Shown piece after piece: positions 1 through 5,839 of a stretch of 5,854 nucleotides of DNA. The stretch covers positions 1-5,854 of the forward strand of contig PKWT01000009.1 in NCBI GenBank assembly GCA_003132125.1, read 5' to 3'. The position numbers and the translations under genes were made by a program. Positions within the stretch are counted from its first letter, which is position 1. Each line of letters begins with the position of its first letter. Under the pieces are notes generated by a model. The model did no database searches, had not been told where the DNA came from, and saw only the letters and a list, made by a program, of their open reading frames with translations. This stretch comes from Micrococcales bacterium. GTDB lineage: Bacteria; Actinomycetota; Actinomycetes; Actinomycetales; Dermatophilaceae.

Positions 1-488
1 CCGTCAAGGACGCCAAACCGCGTGAGATCCCGGCCAAGTGGCTGGACAAACGCAGGGTGCTGGCGTTGAGGGTGGCAAGCGACAATCAGCGGGTCGCAAT
101 GATTACCACCGACATTGCTGGTGCCGACGAGCAAGTGGTGGTTGCCGGGATTGTCCGCTCTGGCAACGGTGGTGCCCTTTCCCTGGCCGCCGAACCACTT
201 CGGGTCGGCTGGACGCTGACTGCTGCGACAGACCTTGCGTGGGCGGATGAAAGCACCCTGGCGGTCGTTGGCCAGATTGGTTCCAAGGCCGCGTTGGCAC
301 CGTACCTGGTGGAGATCGGTGGCAAGATCACGGCGTTGCCGCCGGTAGCCGGCCCGCGGCTGGTCACCAGCACTGGGGGGGTCAGGGGCATTGTGGTGAT
401 TACAGATCCGGGCAAGGTTCTGGCTCGCTCGGGCAACGGCTGGCAGCAGCTGCAGACCGGCACTGACTTCCTGATCCAAGGAGAGTAG
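1..488 (+). CDS. lpqB: LpqB-family lipoprotein, C-terminal part (5' end outside window)
   Basis: The frame is open from base 3 to a TAG at 486-488, giving 161 residues with no start in view. The text matches what I know of the LpqB C-terminal beta-propeller: a W-L-x-x-R-R-V-L-A-L-R-V strand, then 'VAGIVR', 'DLAWADESTLAVVG', 'PYLVEIGG', 'ALPPVAG', and the closing pattern in which a GNGW motif precedes GTD. LpqB is a lipid-anchored extracytoplasmic protein, usually of about 550-600 residues, encoded directly after mtrA-mtrB. In mycobacteria it binds the sensor kinase MtrB and modulates MtrA phosphorylation, affecting cell division and envelope homeostasis. The signal peptide and lipobox are outside the window. 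Base composition matches the neighbourhood and I see no damage in the visible part. The GTG at 57 is an internal codon, not the start. The family call is firm; any pairing with mtrAB here is inferred. Confidence 0.85.
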   Translation, partial: VKDAKPREIPAKWLDKRRVLALRVASDNQRVAMITTDIAGADEQVVVAGIVRSGNGGALSLAAEPLRVGWTLTAATDLAWADESTLAVVGQIGSKAALAPYLVEIGGKITALPPVAGPRLVTSTGGVRGIVVITDPGKVLARSGNGWQQLQTGTDFLIQGE

Positions 489-499
489 ACCGATCGTGA

Positions 500-690
500 T
501 CAACTCTGTCGTCGAACCGCAACACGTCCCCATCCACAGGGCTCGGGGGCAGGTTGGCGATCCCGTCACCGGCTTCCCCCGACTATTGGGTCGTGGCAGC
601 CAACTGGGACGGCAGGTGGTACGGCGCCATCGCAACATACGGCTACCCACTACCTGGTGACGACCGCGTACGTTGACGGAACAATTCCGT
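500..690 (+). pseudogene. Fragment resembling a PIG-V-like membrane mannosyltransferase, frame-shifted
   Basis: Between lpqB and the convergent membrane operon, one frame (500-676, TGA at 674-676) carries a protein-like stretch at 581-673. It reads YWVVAANWDGRWYGAIATYG followed by YPLPGDDRV. The WDG-x-WY-x-x-IA-x-x-GYP pattern is the hallmark of the first extracytoplasmic loop of actinobacterial polytopic mannosyltransferases related to PIG-V, where the Asp is expected to be catalytic. No ATG start or upstream membrane segment exists in this frame; a TTG at 554 is the only late candidate. The stop at 674 interrupts it, and a plausible continuation (YVDGTIP) lies in the next frame at 669-689. 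A CCCCC run at 576-580 is a likely site for another indel. All downstream membrane domains are missing. I read it as a decayed remnant of a once longer gene. Chance resemblance is possible because the match is only about 30 residues. Confidence 0.35.
676..690. other. Short perfect inverted repeat in the convergent gap
   Basis: ACGGAA at 676-681 and TTCCGT at 685-690 form a 6-bp stem around CAA. It lies in the gap where lpqB (plus) and the three-gene membrane operon (minus) converge, where a bidirectional terminator would be expected. There is no T run on either side and the stem is short, so a termination role is only a guess. Confidence 0.25.
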
Positions 691-747
691 GAGTGCACTG
701 AGGCGATCGTTCGCTTCTTAGCCACGCATTACCAACGTAGGTCCGGT

Positions 748-2241
748 TCAGGGCGTGCGCAGCACGGTGAAACCCTGAGCGGTCTGCAGAGGTACCCAGT
801 GCAGCTCATCCTGTAATGCCAGGCGAAGCGGTGACTCCGAACGCAGCAGGGCATAGGTCGGCTTGGTCTCTGCGAGGAAGTCCTGCCATCCCCGACCGAC
901 CTCCACGGTGCGCAGGTAGGCCTGGACATAGTCCTTGTTGAATATCTCAGATCGCAGATCCATTACCGAGATCAGTTGTGGCTCACGCCAGAGCAGCCAC
1001 CCACTCATTGACGGGTCGTTGAGGACGACCGACCGGGCAGGTGCGGCATCGAGGGTCGCTTGCAGCCGGTCGGGCACACCGCCTGGTTTCTGGGCGACGA
1101 GCGCAGTCACGGGAACCGCTATGACGGCGCAGGTGAGAACGAGCAGCGACCAGCGTCGCTTCGATCTTCGCCCTGGCGGCTGTGGTGCCGTGTGCCGCAG
1201 CGACTGGAGTGCTGACGCGGCCAAAGGTGCGGCGATGATCGCGCCAACGGGAATCGTGCGCACCATCGCGAGCGTCGATATGAACGCCACGACTGCCAGA
1301 CCCACCTGCCACCACGGCGTCTTGTCCGGGGTTCTGATCCAGCCGAATACGGCCGCGGCAATCATGACCAGCGTCAGGATCGCCACAAAGCTGTTGCGCA
1401 CCGGTGTGGGTTGCCACTCCTGAACGAACTCGGCCGCGATCTGTGATACGTCGAACGGGGCGAGAAGTAGACGCGGCCCGACTGGCGTCAGGGCGCAGAC
1501 TCCGACGCTGGCCAAGGGAACGACCATCAGTCTCGCGGCTGCACGCACGGTGACGCGCCGGTCCAACCACAAGCCGACAATCACGACGATCCCGATCCCG
1601 ATCCCGGTCAACCAGAGGCCGTGGCTGTTTGCCCAGACCCAGGTGAGTGGAATCAGCCACCACCGTGGGCGAAGGTCCTCGGCGGTCCGCCATGAAGCTC
1701 CAACCCAGACGGCCAACAGGACGAAGCTGACCAACTGCGGCCGTTCGCCAAGTCCGCCTGCGGTTCCGATGAGAGTTGCCAGGGCAATGATGAGCGCTGG
1801 GACGGTGTCCGCGACGTAGCGGGTGCACCAAAGGATTGCGGTGAACAAGAGCAGGATCGCGACGCACCGGAGCCATGCAACGGCAGGCAGCCCGAACCAC
1901 TCGTAGCCCTTGAAGGCGACGAGCTCAGGAAGCCATTGGGTCACCACGAACGGCCTTGTGGCGAAGGGGTTCCAGGGGTCGGGCCCCACGAAGGCGCCGC
2001 CGTTCAGCAAGTATTCTCCGACCTTCAGATGCCACCATGCGTCGTTGTCGCTGACCGGGCGGATGCCCAGATACATCACGGCGGCGACAGATCCGATTGC
2101 GACGATGGCCGGAACGTGCGCGCTTTCCCCTCGGCCGCTGGCGAGGTCTCCTTTCATCCTGTCTACAGGTGCCGGTGGCGACCCCGTCGTCCGCGCCTCA
2201 CTTGGCGAACTGGAGGCGTCCGGTGCTATTCGGCGGGTCAT
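748..2241 (-). CDS. Polytopic membrane protein, GT-C-like paralog A (last gene of three)
   Basis: This encodes 497 residues. The ATG at 2241-2239 overlaps the TGA of paralog B by four bases (ATGA), so translation is probably coupled; no strong Shine-Dalgarno precedes it, which fits coupling. An alternative in-frame ATG at 2157 would still keep the first membrane segment. Visible parts are a polar N-terminus of about 43 residues; TM1 (44-60); an acidic loop with D65, D67, W69, W70 and H71, then a QWLPE motif (102-106); about eight more hydrophobic segments between 115 and 385, including the shared DLRPRWWLIPLTWVWA block (189-204) and SHG (206-208); and a C-terminal domain with SGWLLWREPQL (413-423), DLRSE (428-432) and GW (451-452). 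This order resembles an uncharacterised actinobacterial family with GT-C glycosyltransferase-like topology, in which an acidic residue after TM1 would bind the lipid-phosphate sugar donor or metal. Substrate and activity are unknown. Both aspartates are present, so the copy could be active. Confidence 0.85.
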   Translation of the reverse strand: MTRRIAPDASSSPSEARTTGSPPAPVDRMKGDLASGRGESAHVPAIVAIGSVAAVMYLGIRPVSDNDAWWHLKVGEYLLNGGAFVGPDPWNPFATRPFVVTQWLPELVAFKGYEWFGLPAVAWLRCVAILLLFTAILWCTRYVADTVPALIIALATLIGTAGGLGERPQLVSFVLLAVWVGASWRTAEDLRPRWWLIPLTWVWANSHGLWLTGIGIGIVVIVGLWLDRRVTVRAAARLMVVPLASVGVCALTPVGPRLLLAPFDVSQIAAEFVQEWQPTPVRNSFVAILTLVMIAAAVFGWIRTPDKTPWWQVGLAVVAFISTLAMVRTIPVGAIIAAPLAASALQSLRHTAPQPPGRRSKRRWSLLVLTCAVIAVPVTALVAQKPGGVPDRLQATLDAAPARSVVLNDPSMSGWLLWREPQLISVMDLRSEIFNKDYVQAYLRTVEVGRGWQDFLAETKPTYALLRSESPLRLALQDELHWVPLQTAQGFTVLRTP

Positions 2242-3701
2242 ACCGGCTTCAGGAAGACGTAGCCGTTGTCTCGGCCGGTGACCCGCCAGTGGAGCTGTTG
2301 CTGCAAGGCTTCGGCCAGAGCCGAGTCTTCGCTGAGCAGCGCGGCGGTAGCACCGGTCCTGCTGATGAAGGCTTGCCACCCGGGCCCGACTCTCTCGTTG
2401 TTCCGGTAAGCCGTGAGGTATTCCAACGAGTAAACCTCGGAACGCAGGTCGGCCACGGGGATCAGCTGAGGTTCGGCCCACAGCAGCCAGCCGCTGATCG
2501 CAAACTGGTCCAGGACAACGGTCTTTGCTGGCAGGGCTGCCAGTTGGGGCTTGAGCCCTTCTGGCACGCCGAACGGCTTCTGCGCTATTGCCCCTGCCAC
2601 AGGAAATGCGATCAACGCGGCGGCCAGCGACAGACCGAGCCAGGTGAGCACAGCGTGGCGAGCCAAGGTTCTGGGGGGCCGGAACCGTTGCTGTTGAAGG
2701 GCGCTGGCAAAGAGGGGAGCGGCGATAACGGCGCCGACGGCAACGGTGCGATACATGATGAGGGTCGCCGCGAACGCGATCCCCGCTAGTGCGATCTGCC
2801 ACGTCGGAGGAACGCTGCGTGATCGCACCCAGGTCAGCAAGACGATCGTGATCATCGCCAAAGTGATGAGGGCGAACGGGTTGCGAGCCGATGTGGGCTG
2901 CCATTCCTGGATGAAGGGACCAGCGGCCGCCGACACGTTCAACGGCGTAAGCAGCAGCCGCGGTCCCACGGGCGTCAGAGCCGCCGCGACGAGACTGAGC
3001 GCTGGCACGAGCACTAGTCGCCGGGCGGTACGCCAATCCAGGCGCCGGTCGATGGCCAGGCCGAGGATAACCACGCCGCCCAATGCGATGCCGACCGGCC
3101 ACAGCCCGTGGCTGCACGCCCACACCCAGGTGAGGGGGATCAACCACCAGCGCGGTCGCAGGTCCTCAGTCGATCGCCACCAAGCCGCGAGCGTGACCGC
3201 CAGGAGGATGAAGCTCACCAGTTGCGGACGCTCGGTCAGGCTTGCTCCGGCGCCGAGCATTGCCGCCAGTGCGGCGATGAGCGCAGGCACGGAGTCGGCG
3301 ACCCGTCGACAAACCCACAGCAGGGCGCCCAGCAGCATCAGCATTGTGGCGCAACGCAGCCAGGCCACACCGGGCAGGCCGGCAATCTCGTACGCCTTCT
3401 GACCTATAACCTCCGGCAGCCATTGGGTCAGCACGAACGGCTGCGTGGCGAACGGAACCCATGGGTCATGACCGCTGAAGTGTCCGCCGTTCAGGAGGTA
3501 CTGTCCCGTCTTCAGGTGCCACCAGATGTCGGGGTCACCAACCGGGCGAGTACCGGCCCTGACGGTCAGGCCCAGCGCCAGCAGTGCCAGCACACCGATC
3601 ATCCAACGCGGTTCACGAGCGGTTGCACTGGCACTCGCCGCCGCCCCGTCGTCGTTGGCTCGGCTGTCACTGGCATGGTCCATCCAAACCTCGGCACTCA
3701 T
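2238..3701 (-). CDS. Polytopic membrane protein, GT-C-like paralog B (middle gene)
   Basis: This encodes 487 residues. The ATG at 3701-3699 overlaps the TGA of paralog C (3700-3698) as ATGA, and its own TGA (2240-2238) overlaps the start of paralog A the same way. A second ATG at 3683 is six codons downstream. Visible parts are a hydrophilic, Ala/Ser-rich N-terminus (1-32); TM1 about 34-49; a first loop DPDIWWH (56-62) with both aspartates intact, then QWLPE (93-97); hydrophobic segments at roughly 107-130, 138-154, 159-175, 185-216, 228-246, 276-292, 301-335 and 350-373; and a C-terminal domain with SGWLLWAEPQL (403-413), DLRSE (418-422) and PGWQ (440-443). The DPDIWWHLKTG loop is the closest of the three to the family pattern I know (D-P-D-x-W-W-H-L-x-T-G). 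It may transfer a sugar outside the membrane onto pilus, wall or glycan; this is inference from architecture alone. Confidence 0.87.
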   Translation of the reverse strand: MSAEVWMDHASDSRANDDGAAASASATAREPRWMIGVLALLALGLTVRAGTRPVGDPDIWWHLKTGQYLLNGGHFSGHDPWVPFATQPFVLTQWLPEVIGQKAYEIAGLPGVAWLRCATMLMLLGALLWVCRRVADSVPALIAALAAMLGAGASLTERPQLVSFILLAVTLAAWWRSTEDLRPRWWLIPLTWVWACSHGLWPVGIALGGVVILGLAIDRRLDWRTARRLVLVPALSLVAAALTPVGPRLLLTPLNVSAAAGPFIQEWQPTSARNPFALITLAMITIVLLTWVRSRSVPPTWQIALAGIAFAATLIMYRTVAVGAVIAAPLFASALQQQRFRPPRTLARHAVLTWLGLSLAAALIAFPVAGAIAQKPFGVPEGLKPQLAALPAKTVVLDQFAISGWLLWAEPQLIPVADLRSEVYSLEYLTAYRNNERVGPGWQAFISRTGATAALLSEDSALAEALQQQLHWRVTGRDNGYVFLKPV

Positions 3702-5224
3702 CGGGCCGCCAACAAGACGAATCCGGAGTCGGCGCCGAGCGACTGCCAGCCCAGGCGCTCGCGGAGAGCGGTCGCGATGGGGGACTCGGTTGCGACCAGT
3801 GCATACGTCGATCGAGTCGACCTGAGGAAGTCCTGCCAACCCGGCTCGACGGCCATAGTTCTGACGTAGGCAGCCAGATGAGCATGAGAGTAGATCTCGG
3901 TCCGGATGTCGATCGCAGGCGCTAACTGGGGCTCGGCCCACAGGAGCCAACCGGTCTTGTCGTCCTCGCAGAGAATCACTGTCCCTGCTGGGATGGCTGA
4001 GAGCTGCGCTCGCAAACCTTGGGGGACCCCAACAGGAGACTGTGCGATGGTCGCTGAAACGGGCACGGCGATGACAGCGGCAGCCAACACCAGAGTCAGC
4101 CACCCCAGTACATCTCGGCGGGTCACTGGTTCCACTGACGTTCTGAGATGTTGCTGCAAGGCTTGGGCCAGCAGCGGTGCCGCGAACACGGCCCCAACCG
4201 CGATCGTGCGGGACATCGCCAGAGTCGAAACCAACGACAGGCCGGCGAGCGCGATCTGCCACCACGGCGGCACCACGCGCGATCTGATCCAGCGAAGCAG
4301 CACGATGGCGAGCATGGCCAAGGTCAGGATCGCGTACGGGTCGCGGATGGAGGTTGGTTGCCACTCCCCTACGAAGTCGCGACCGTTGGCTCCCACCGTC
4401 AACGGGGTCAGAAGCAGCCGTGGCCCTACGGGTGTCAGGGCAGCCGCCACGAGACCCAAGGCGGGTATGGCGAGGAGTCGTCCAGCTTGTCTGCGGTCGA
4501 GCCTGTGGTCGATCGCGAGACTGGCCACGATGACGACGCCAAGACCAAGTCCGACGACCCACAGGCCGTGACTCATGGCCCAGAGCCAGGTCAGCGGAAT
4601 GAGCCACCATCGGGGTTTGAGGTCCTCGGCCGTGCGCCACCAAGCGCCGACGGTGACTGCGAGCAGGACGAGGCTGATCGCCTGCGGCCTTTCCGTCATC
4701 CCCTCGCCGGCTGCGAGCACCGACGCGAAGGCTGCCAGCAGGCTGGGGACCGTTCCCGACACGCGGCGCGTGCTCCAGAGAGCCGCCGTGAGGAGAAGGA
4801 GCATCGACGCACACCTCAGCCAGGCGATCGCGGGGAGCCCTGCCGCGGCATACAGCTGTGCAGCCAGGATCGAGGGAAGCCACTCGGTCGGAACGAAAGG
4901 GCGCACGGGGTAGGGCGCCCACGGGTCTGGGAGACCAAAGCGGCCACCGTCGAGGAGGTACTGACCAACTCGCAGGTGCAGCCAGGGGCTGGGGTCGCTG
5001 ACCGCGCGAAGGCCCGCTTTCGCCGTCGCCGCGACGATCACCAACGCAAGCCCCCAACACAACCAGCGCGCTACGTAGCCAGTTGGCAACACCACGTGTG
5101 TGCCCAGAGCGAACCGTGACCCAAAACCTCTGGCTTTGTCTGTATCGGGGGGCACGAGGTCAGTATTCGACACTTTTGCCACTCTTGTTCTGGAAACCAT
5201 GCGCGACGCGCGGAAGGCAGCCAT
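3698..5224 (-). CDS. Polytopic membrane protein, GT-C-like paralog C (first gene), altered acidic loop
   Basis: This encodes 508 residues from the ATG at 5224, which has a weak GAAG five bases upstream. A TTG at 5269 (523 residues) and an ATG at 5200 (500 residues) are alternatives, and the start is uncertain by about 15 residues. TM1 lies near 52-70. The loop reads SDPSPWLH (76-83): the first Asp (D77) is kept, but the second is Ser79 and the WWH is WLH. The following motif is EWLPS (114-118) where A and B have QWLPE. The rest is well conserved: about eight more hydrophobic segments, KPRWWLIPLTWLWAMSHG (203-220), LTPVGPRLLL (263-272), then the C-terminal domain with GWLLWAEPQL (425-434), DIRTE (439-443) and PGWQDF (461-466). 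It is the promoter-proximal gene, and the divergent Flp pilin begins 212 bp away. The changes suggest either a non-catalytic partner or a different specificity. No frameshift is seen. Confidence 0.85.
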   Translation of the reverse strand: MAAFRASRMVSRTRVAKVSNTDLVPPDTDKARGFGSRFALGTHVVLPTGYVARWLCWGLALVIVAATAKAGLRAVSDPSPWLHLRVGQYLLDGGRFGLPDPWAPYPVRPFVPTEWLPSILAAQLYAAAGLPAIAWLRCASMLLLLTAALWSTRRVSGTVPSLLAAFASVLAAGEGMTERPQAISLVLLAVTVGAWWRTAEDLKPRWWLIPLTWLWAMSHGLWVVGLGLGVVIVASLAIDHRLDRRQAGRLLAIPALGLVAAALTPVGPRLLLTPLTVGANGRDFVGEWQPTSIRDPYAILTLAMLAIVLLRWIRSRVVPPWWQIALAGLSLVSTLAMSRTIAVGAVFAAPLLAQALQQHLRTSVEPVTRRDVLGWLTLVLAAAVIAVPVSATIAQSPVGVPQGLRAQLSAIPAGTVILCEDDKTGWLLWAEPQLAPAIDIRTEIYSHAHLAAYVRTMAVEPGWQDFLRSTRSTYALVATESPIATALRERLGWQSLGADSGFVLLAAR

Positions 5225-5436
5225 TTGTGCTTCACGAAGAAGCCGACGGTCATCTGAGGCGCATAGCAAGGGCGTGCCCAGGGCCGCATCCTCTGTTCGG
5301 CCGATCTTTGGTTGGATGAACGGTCCCCACTCCCGACGTATCGGGCGATGTCAGGCAGGCTCCGCAGTTGGCAGTCTTGAGGTTGGCCGCAGGAGCCTCA
5401 CTCTCTGCGCAATCACCGCCCTGGAAGGGGACTGAA
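5225..5436. other. Divergent intergenic region between the membrane operon and the pilin
   Basis: Both transcription units must be read from within this 212-bp region or from just inside paralog C. I find no convincing -35/-10 pair on either strand. A small inverted repeat, CCCGA (5332-5336) and TCGGG (5341-5345) around CGTA, is the only symmetric element noticed and could be an operator half-pair or chance. A frame spanning 5100-5435 on the plus strand is open but looks like noise over the start of paralog C. Confidence 0.5.
5423..5430 (+). promoter_or_regulatory. Strong ribosome binding site of the pilin gene
   Basis: GGAAGGGG lies six bases before the ATG at 5437. It decides the start: the same frame is open back to 5368, but that longer form would add 23 residues before the short basic prepilin leader and has no such site. 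Confidence 0.8.
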
Positions 5437-5616
5437 ATGCTTTCCTACCTCGTCAAGCTTCAGGTCAAGGCCGCTGCACTGCGCAATGACCGCGGCGCCA
5501 CAGCCGTTGAGTACGGCCTCATGGTCGCCCTGATCGCCATCGTCATCATCGCCGCCGTGACCATTCTGGGCAAGAACCTCAGCAGCCTCTTCAACACGGT
5601 CGCGACCAGCGTTTAG
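5437..5616 (+). CDS. flp: Flp/type IVb prepilin
   Basis: This encodes 59 residues, the usual size of Flp prepilins. The leader (1-20, MLSYLVKLQV... ending NDRG) is followed by ATAVEYGL. Prepilin peptidase would cut after G20, leaving a mature chain with Glu at +5 (E25) and Tyr at +6 (Y26), the class IVb signature. Residues 28-45 form the single hydrophobic helix that anchors the subunit in the membrane and packs the pilus core. The tail KNLSSLFNTVATSV (46-59) is typical of actinobacterial Flp proteins. The product is expected to be the major subunit of a Tad-system pilus used in adhesion; the ATPase, platform proteins and peptidase would lie outside the window. The gene is divergent from the three-gene membrane operon. 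A hairpin encloses its stop codon, and its last 18 codons recur 200 bp downstream. The family call is firm. Confidence 0.95.
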   Translation: MLSYLVKLQVKAAALRNDRGATAVEYGLMVALIAIVIIAAVTILGKNLSSLFNTVATSV

Positions 5617-5628
5617 CCCGCTGGTCGC
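5602..5628 (+). terminator. Perfect 10-bp hairpin around the pilin stop codon
   Basis: GCGACCAGCG (5602-5611) and CGCTGGTCGC (5619-5628) pair perfectly around a 7-base loop, TTTAGCC, which contains the TAG stop. The left arm is coding sequence (codons for Ala-Thr-Ser-Val). No T run follows, so it is not a classical intrinsic terminator. GC-rich stems without a T tract are often proposed as terminators or as 3'-end protectors in actinobacteria. Here it could hold the abundant pilin mRNA stable and reduce read-through into the downstream genes. The stem is directly visible; its function is inferred. Confidence 0.45.
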
Positions 5629-5762
5629 CGAGTGCTCTGCCGTTCACTTCTTCAGCAGCCGTTCACGTGGCCGTCACAGGGTTTCTTGCTCGTGACGACC
5701 ACGTGGGCCACCGCGGTTGGGTGGGGGCGTCATGTTCCCTTACGGCAGTGACGTCGTGTTTC
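5617..5762. other. Spacer between the pilin and the pilin remnant
   Basis: These 146 bp hold the right arm of the pilin hairpin (to 5628) and otherwise nothing I can assign. A CCACGTGG palindrome at 5699-5706 and two GTTCAC words (5642-5647 and 5661-5666) are visible. Neither forms a recognised site. Confidence 0.4.
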
Positions 5763-5816
5763 ATACTGGGTACCAACCTCAGCAGCCTCTTCAACACGGT
5801 TGCGACCAGCGTCTGA
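5763..5816 (+). pseudogene. Remnant of a second Flp pilin gene (C-terminal 17 codons and stop)
   Basis: The frame reads ILGTNLSSLFNTVATSV then TGA. Against the intact pilin there are five codon differences before the stop: ATT/ATA, GGC/GGT, AAG/ACC, GTC/GTT and GTT/GTC. Four are silent, and the stop changes from TAG to TGA. That pattern points to a real paralog that once evolved under selection, not to a fresh copying event. The frame stays open upstream but shows no leader, no G-x-x-x-x-EY site and no hydrophobic helix, and no credible start or ribosome binding site precedes it. I read it as the stub left after deletion of the 5' part of a tandem pilin gene. A retained RNA element is the main alternative. 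Confidence 0.6.
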
Positions 5817-5839
5817 GCTGATCGCGGAATGGTGGGGTC

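Larger units (their letters stand above)
5563..5825 (+). repeat. Direct repeat of the pilin 3' end, offset exactly 200 bp
   Basis: Copy 1 is 5563-5616, inside the pilin gene; copy 2 is 5763-5816. The core AACCTCAGCAGCCTCTTCAA and the six bases after it (5575-5600 and 5775-5800) are identical. After one C/T change the next 11 bases (5602-5612 and 5802-5812) match again. The copies encode ILGKNLSSLFNTVATSV and ILGTNLSSLFNTVATSV. The repeat extends past the stop codon as a hairpin arm: GCTGATCGC (5817-5825) pairs with GCGACCAGC (5802-5810) with a single A/C mismatch. Confidence 0.85.

Noticed and set aside
496..660. A 54-codon GTG-started frame directly after lpqB
   Set aside because: It is short, rich in Arg and Gln, and shows no recognisable family. 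The protein-like signal in this stretch lies in another frame.
673..701. A TTGACG resembling a -35 box in the lpqB downstream gap
   Set aside because: No -10-like hexamer lies 16-18 bases downstream, and no intact plus-strand gene follows.
748..3147. A 799-codon minus-strand frame extending paralog A upstream into paralog B
   Set aside because: Same reason: the added part is an out-of-frame reading of paralog B, and the ATGA start at 2241 matches the lengths of the sister genes.
2238..5060. A 940-codon minus-strand frame that would fuse paralog B to a long N-terminal extension through paralog C
   Set aside because: The extension reads paralog C in a wrong frame and is Arg/Pro-rich without family motifs. 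Paralog C itself has clear homology in its own frame. The ATG in the ATGA overlap at 3701 is the better start.
4148..5119. A 323-codon plus-strand frame opposite paralog C, with similar shadows at 2097-2789, 3108-3869 and 3906-4571
   Set aside because: These lie antisense to well-supported genes, are rich in Arg, Gln, Gly and Ser with no domains or membrane segments, and are expected from GC-rich codon bias.
5100..5435. A 111-codon plus-strand frame before the pilin
   Set aside because: It overlaps the start of paralog C, has low-complexity basic composition and no ribosome binding site, and ends at the pilin start only by chance.
5563..5825. The two pilin-tail copies as a CRISPR or mobile-element end repeat
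   Set aside because: There are only two copies, they follow codon structure with silent changes, and they end at stop codons plus a hairpin. That fits gene duplication, not an array or transposon end.
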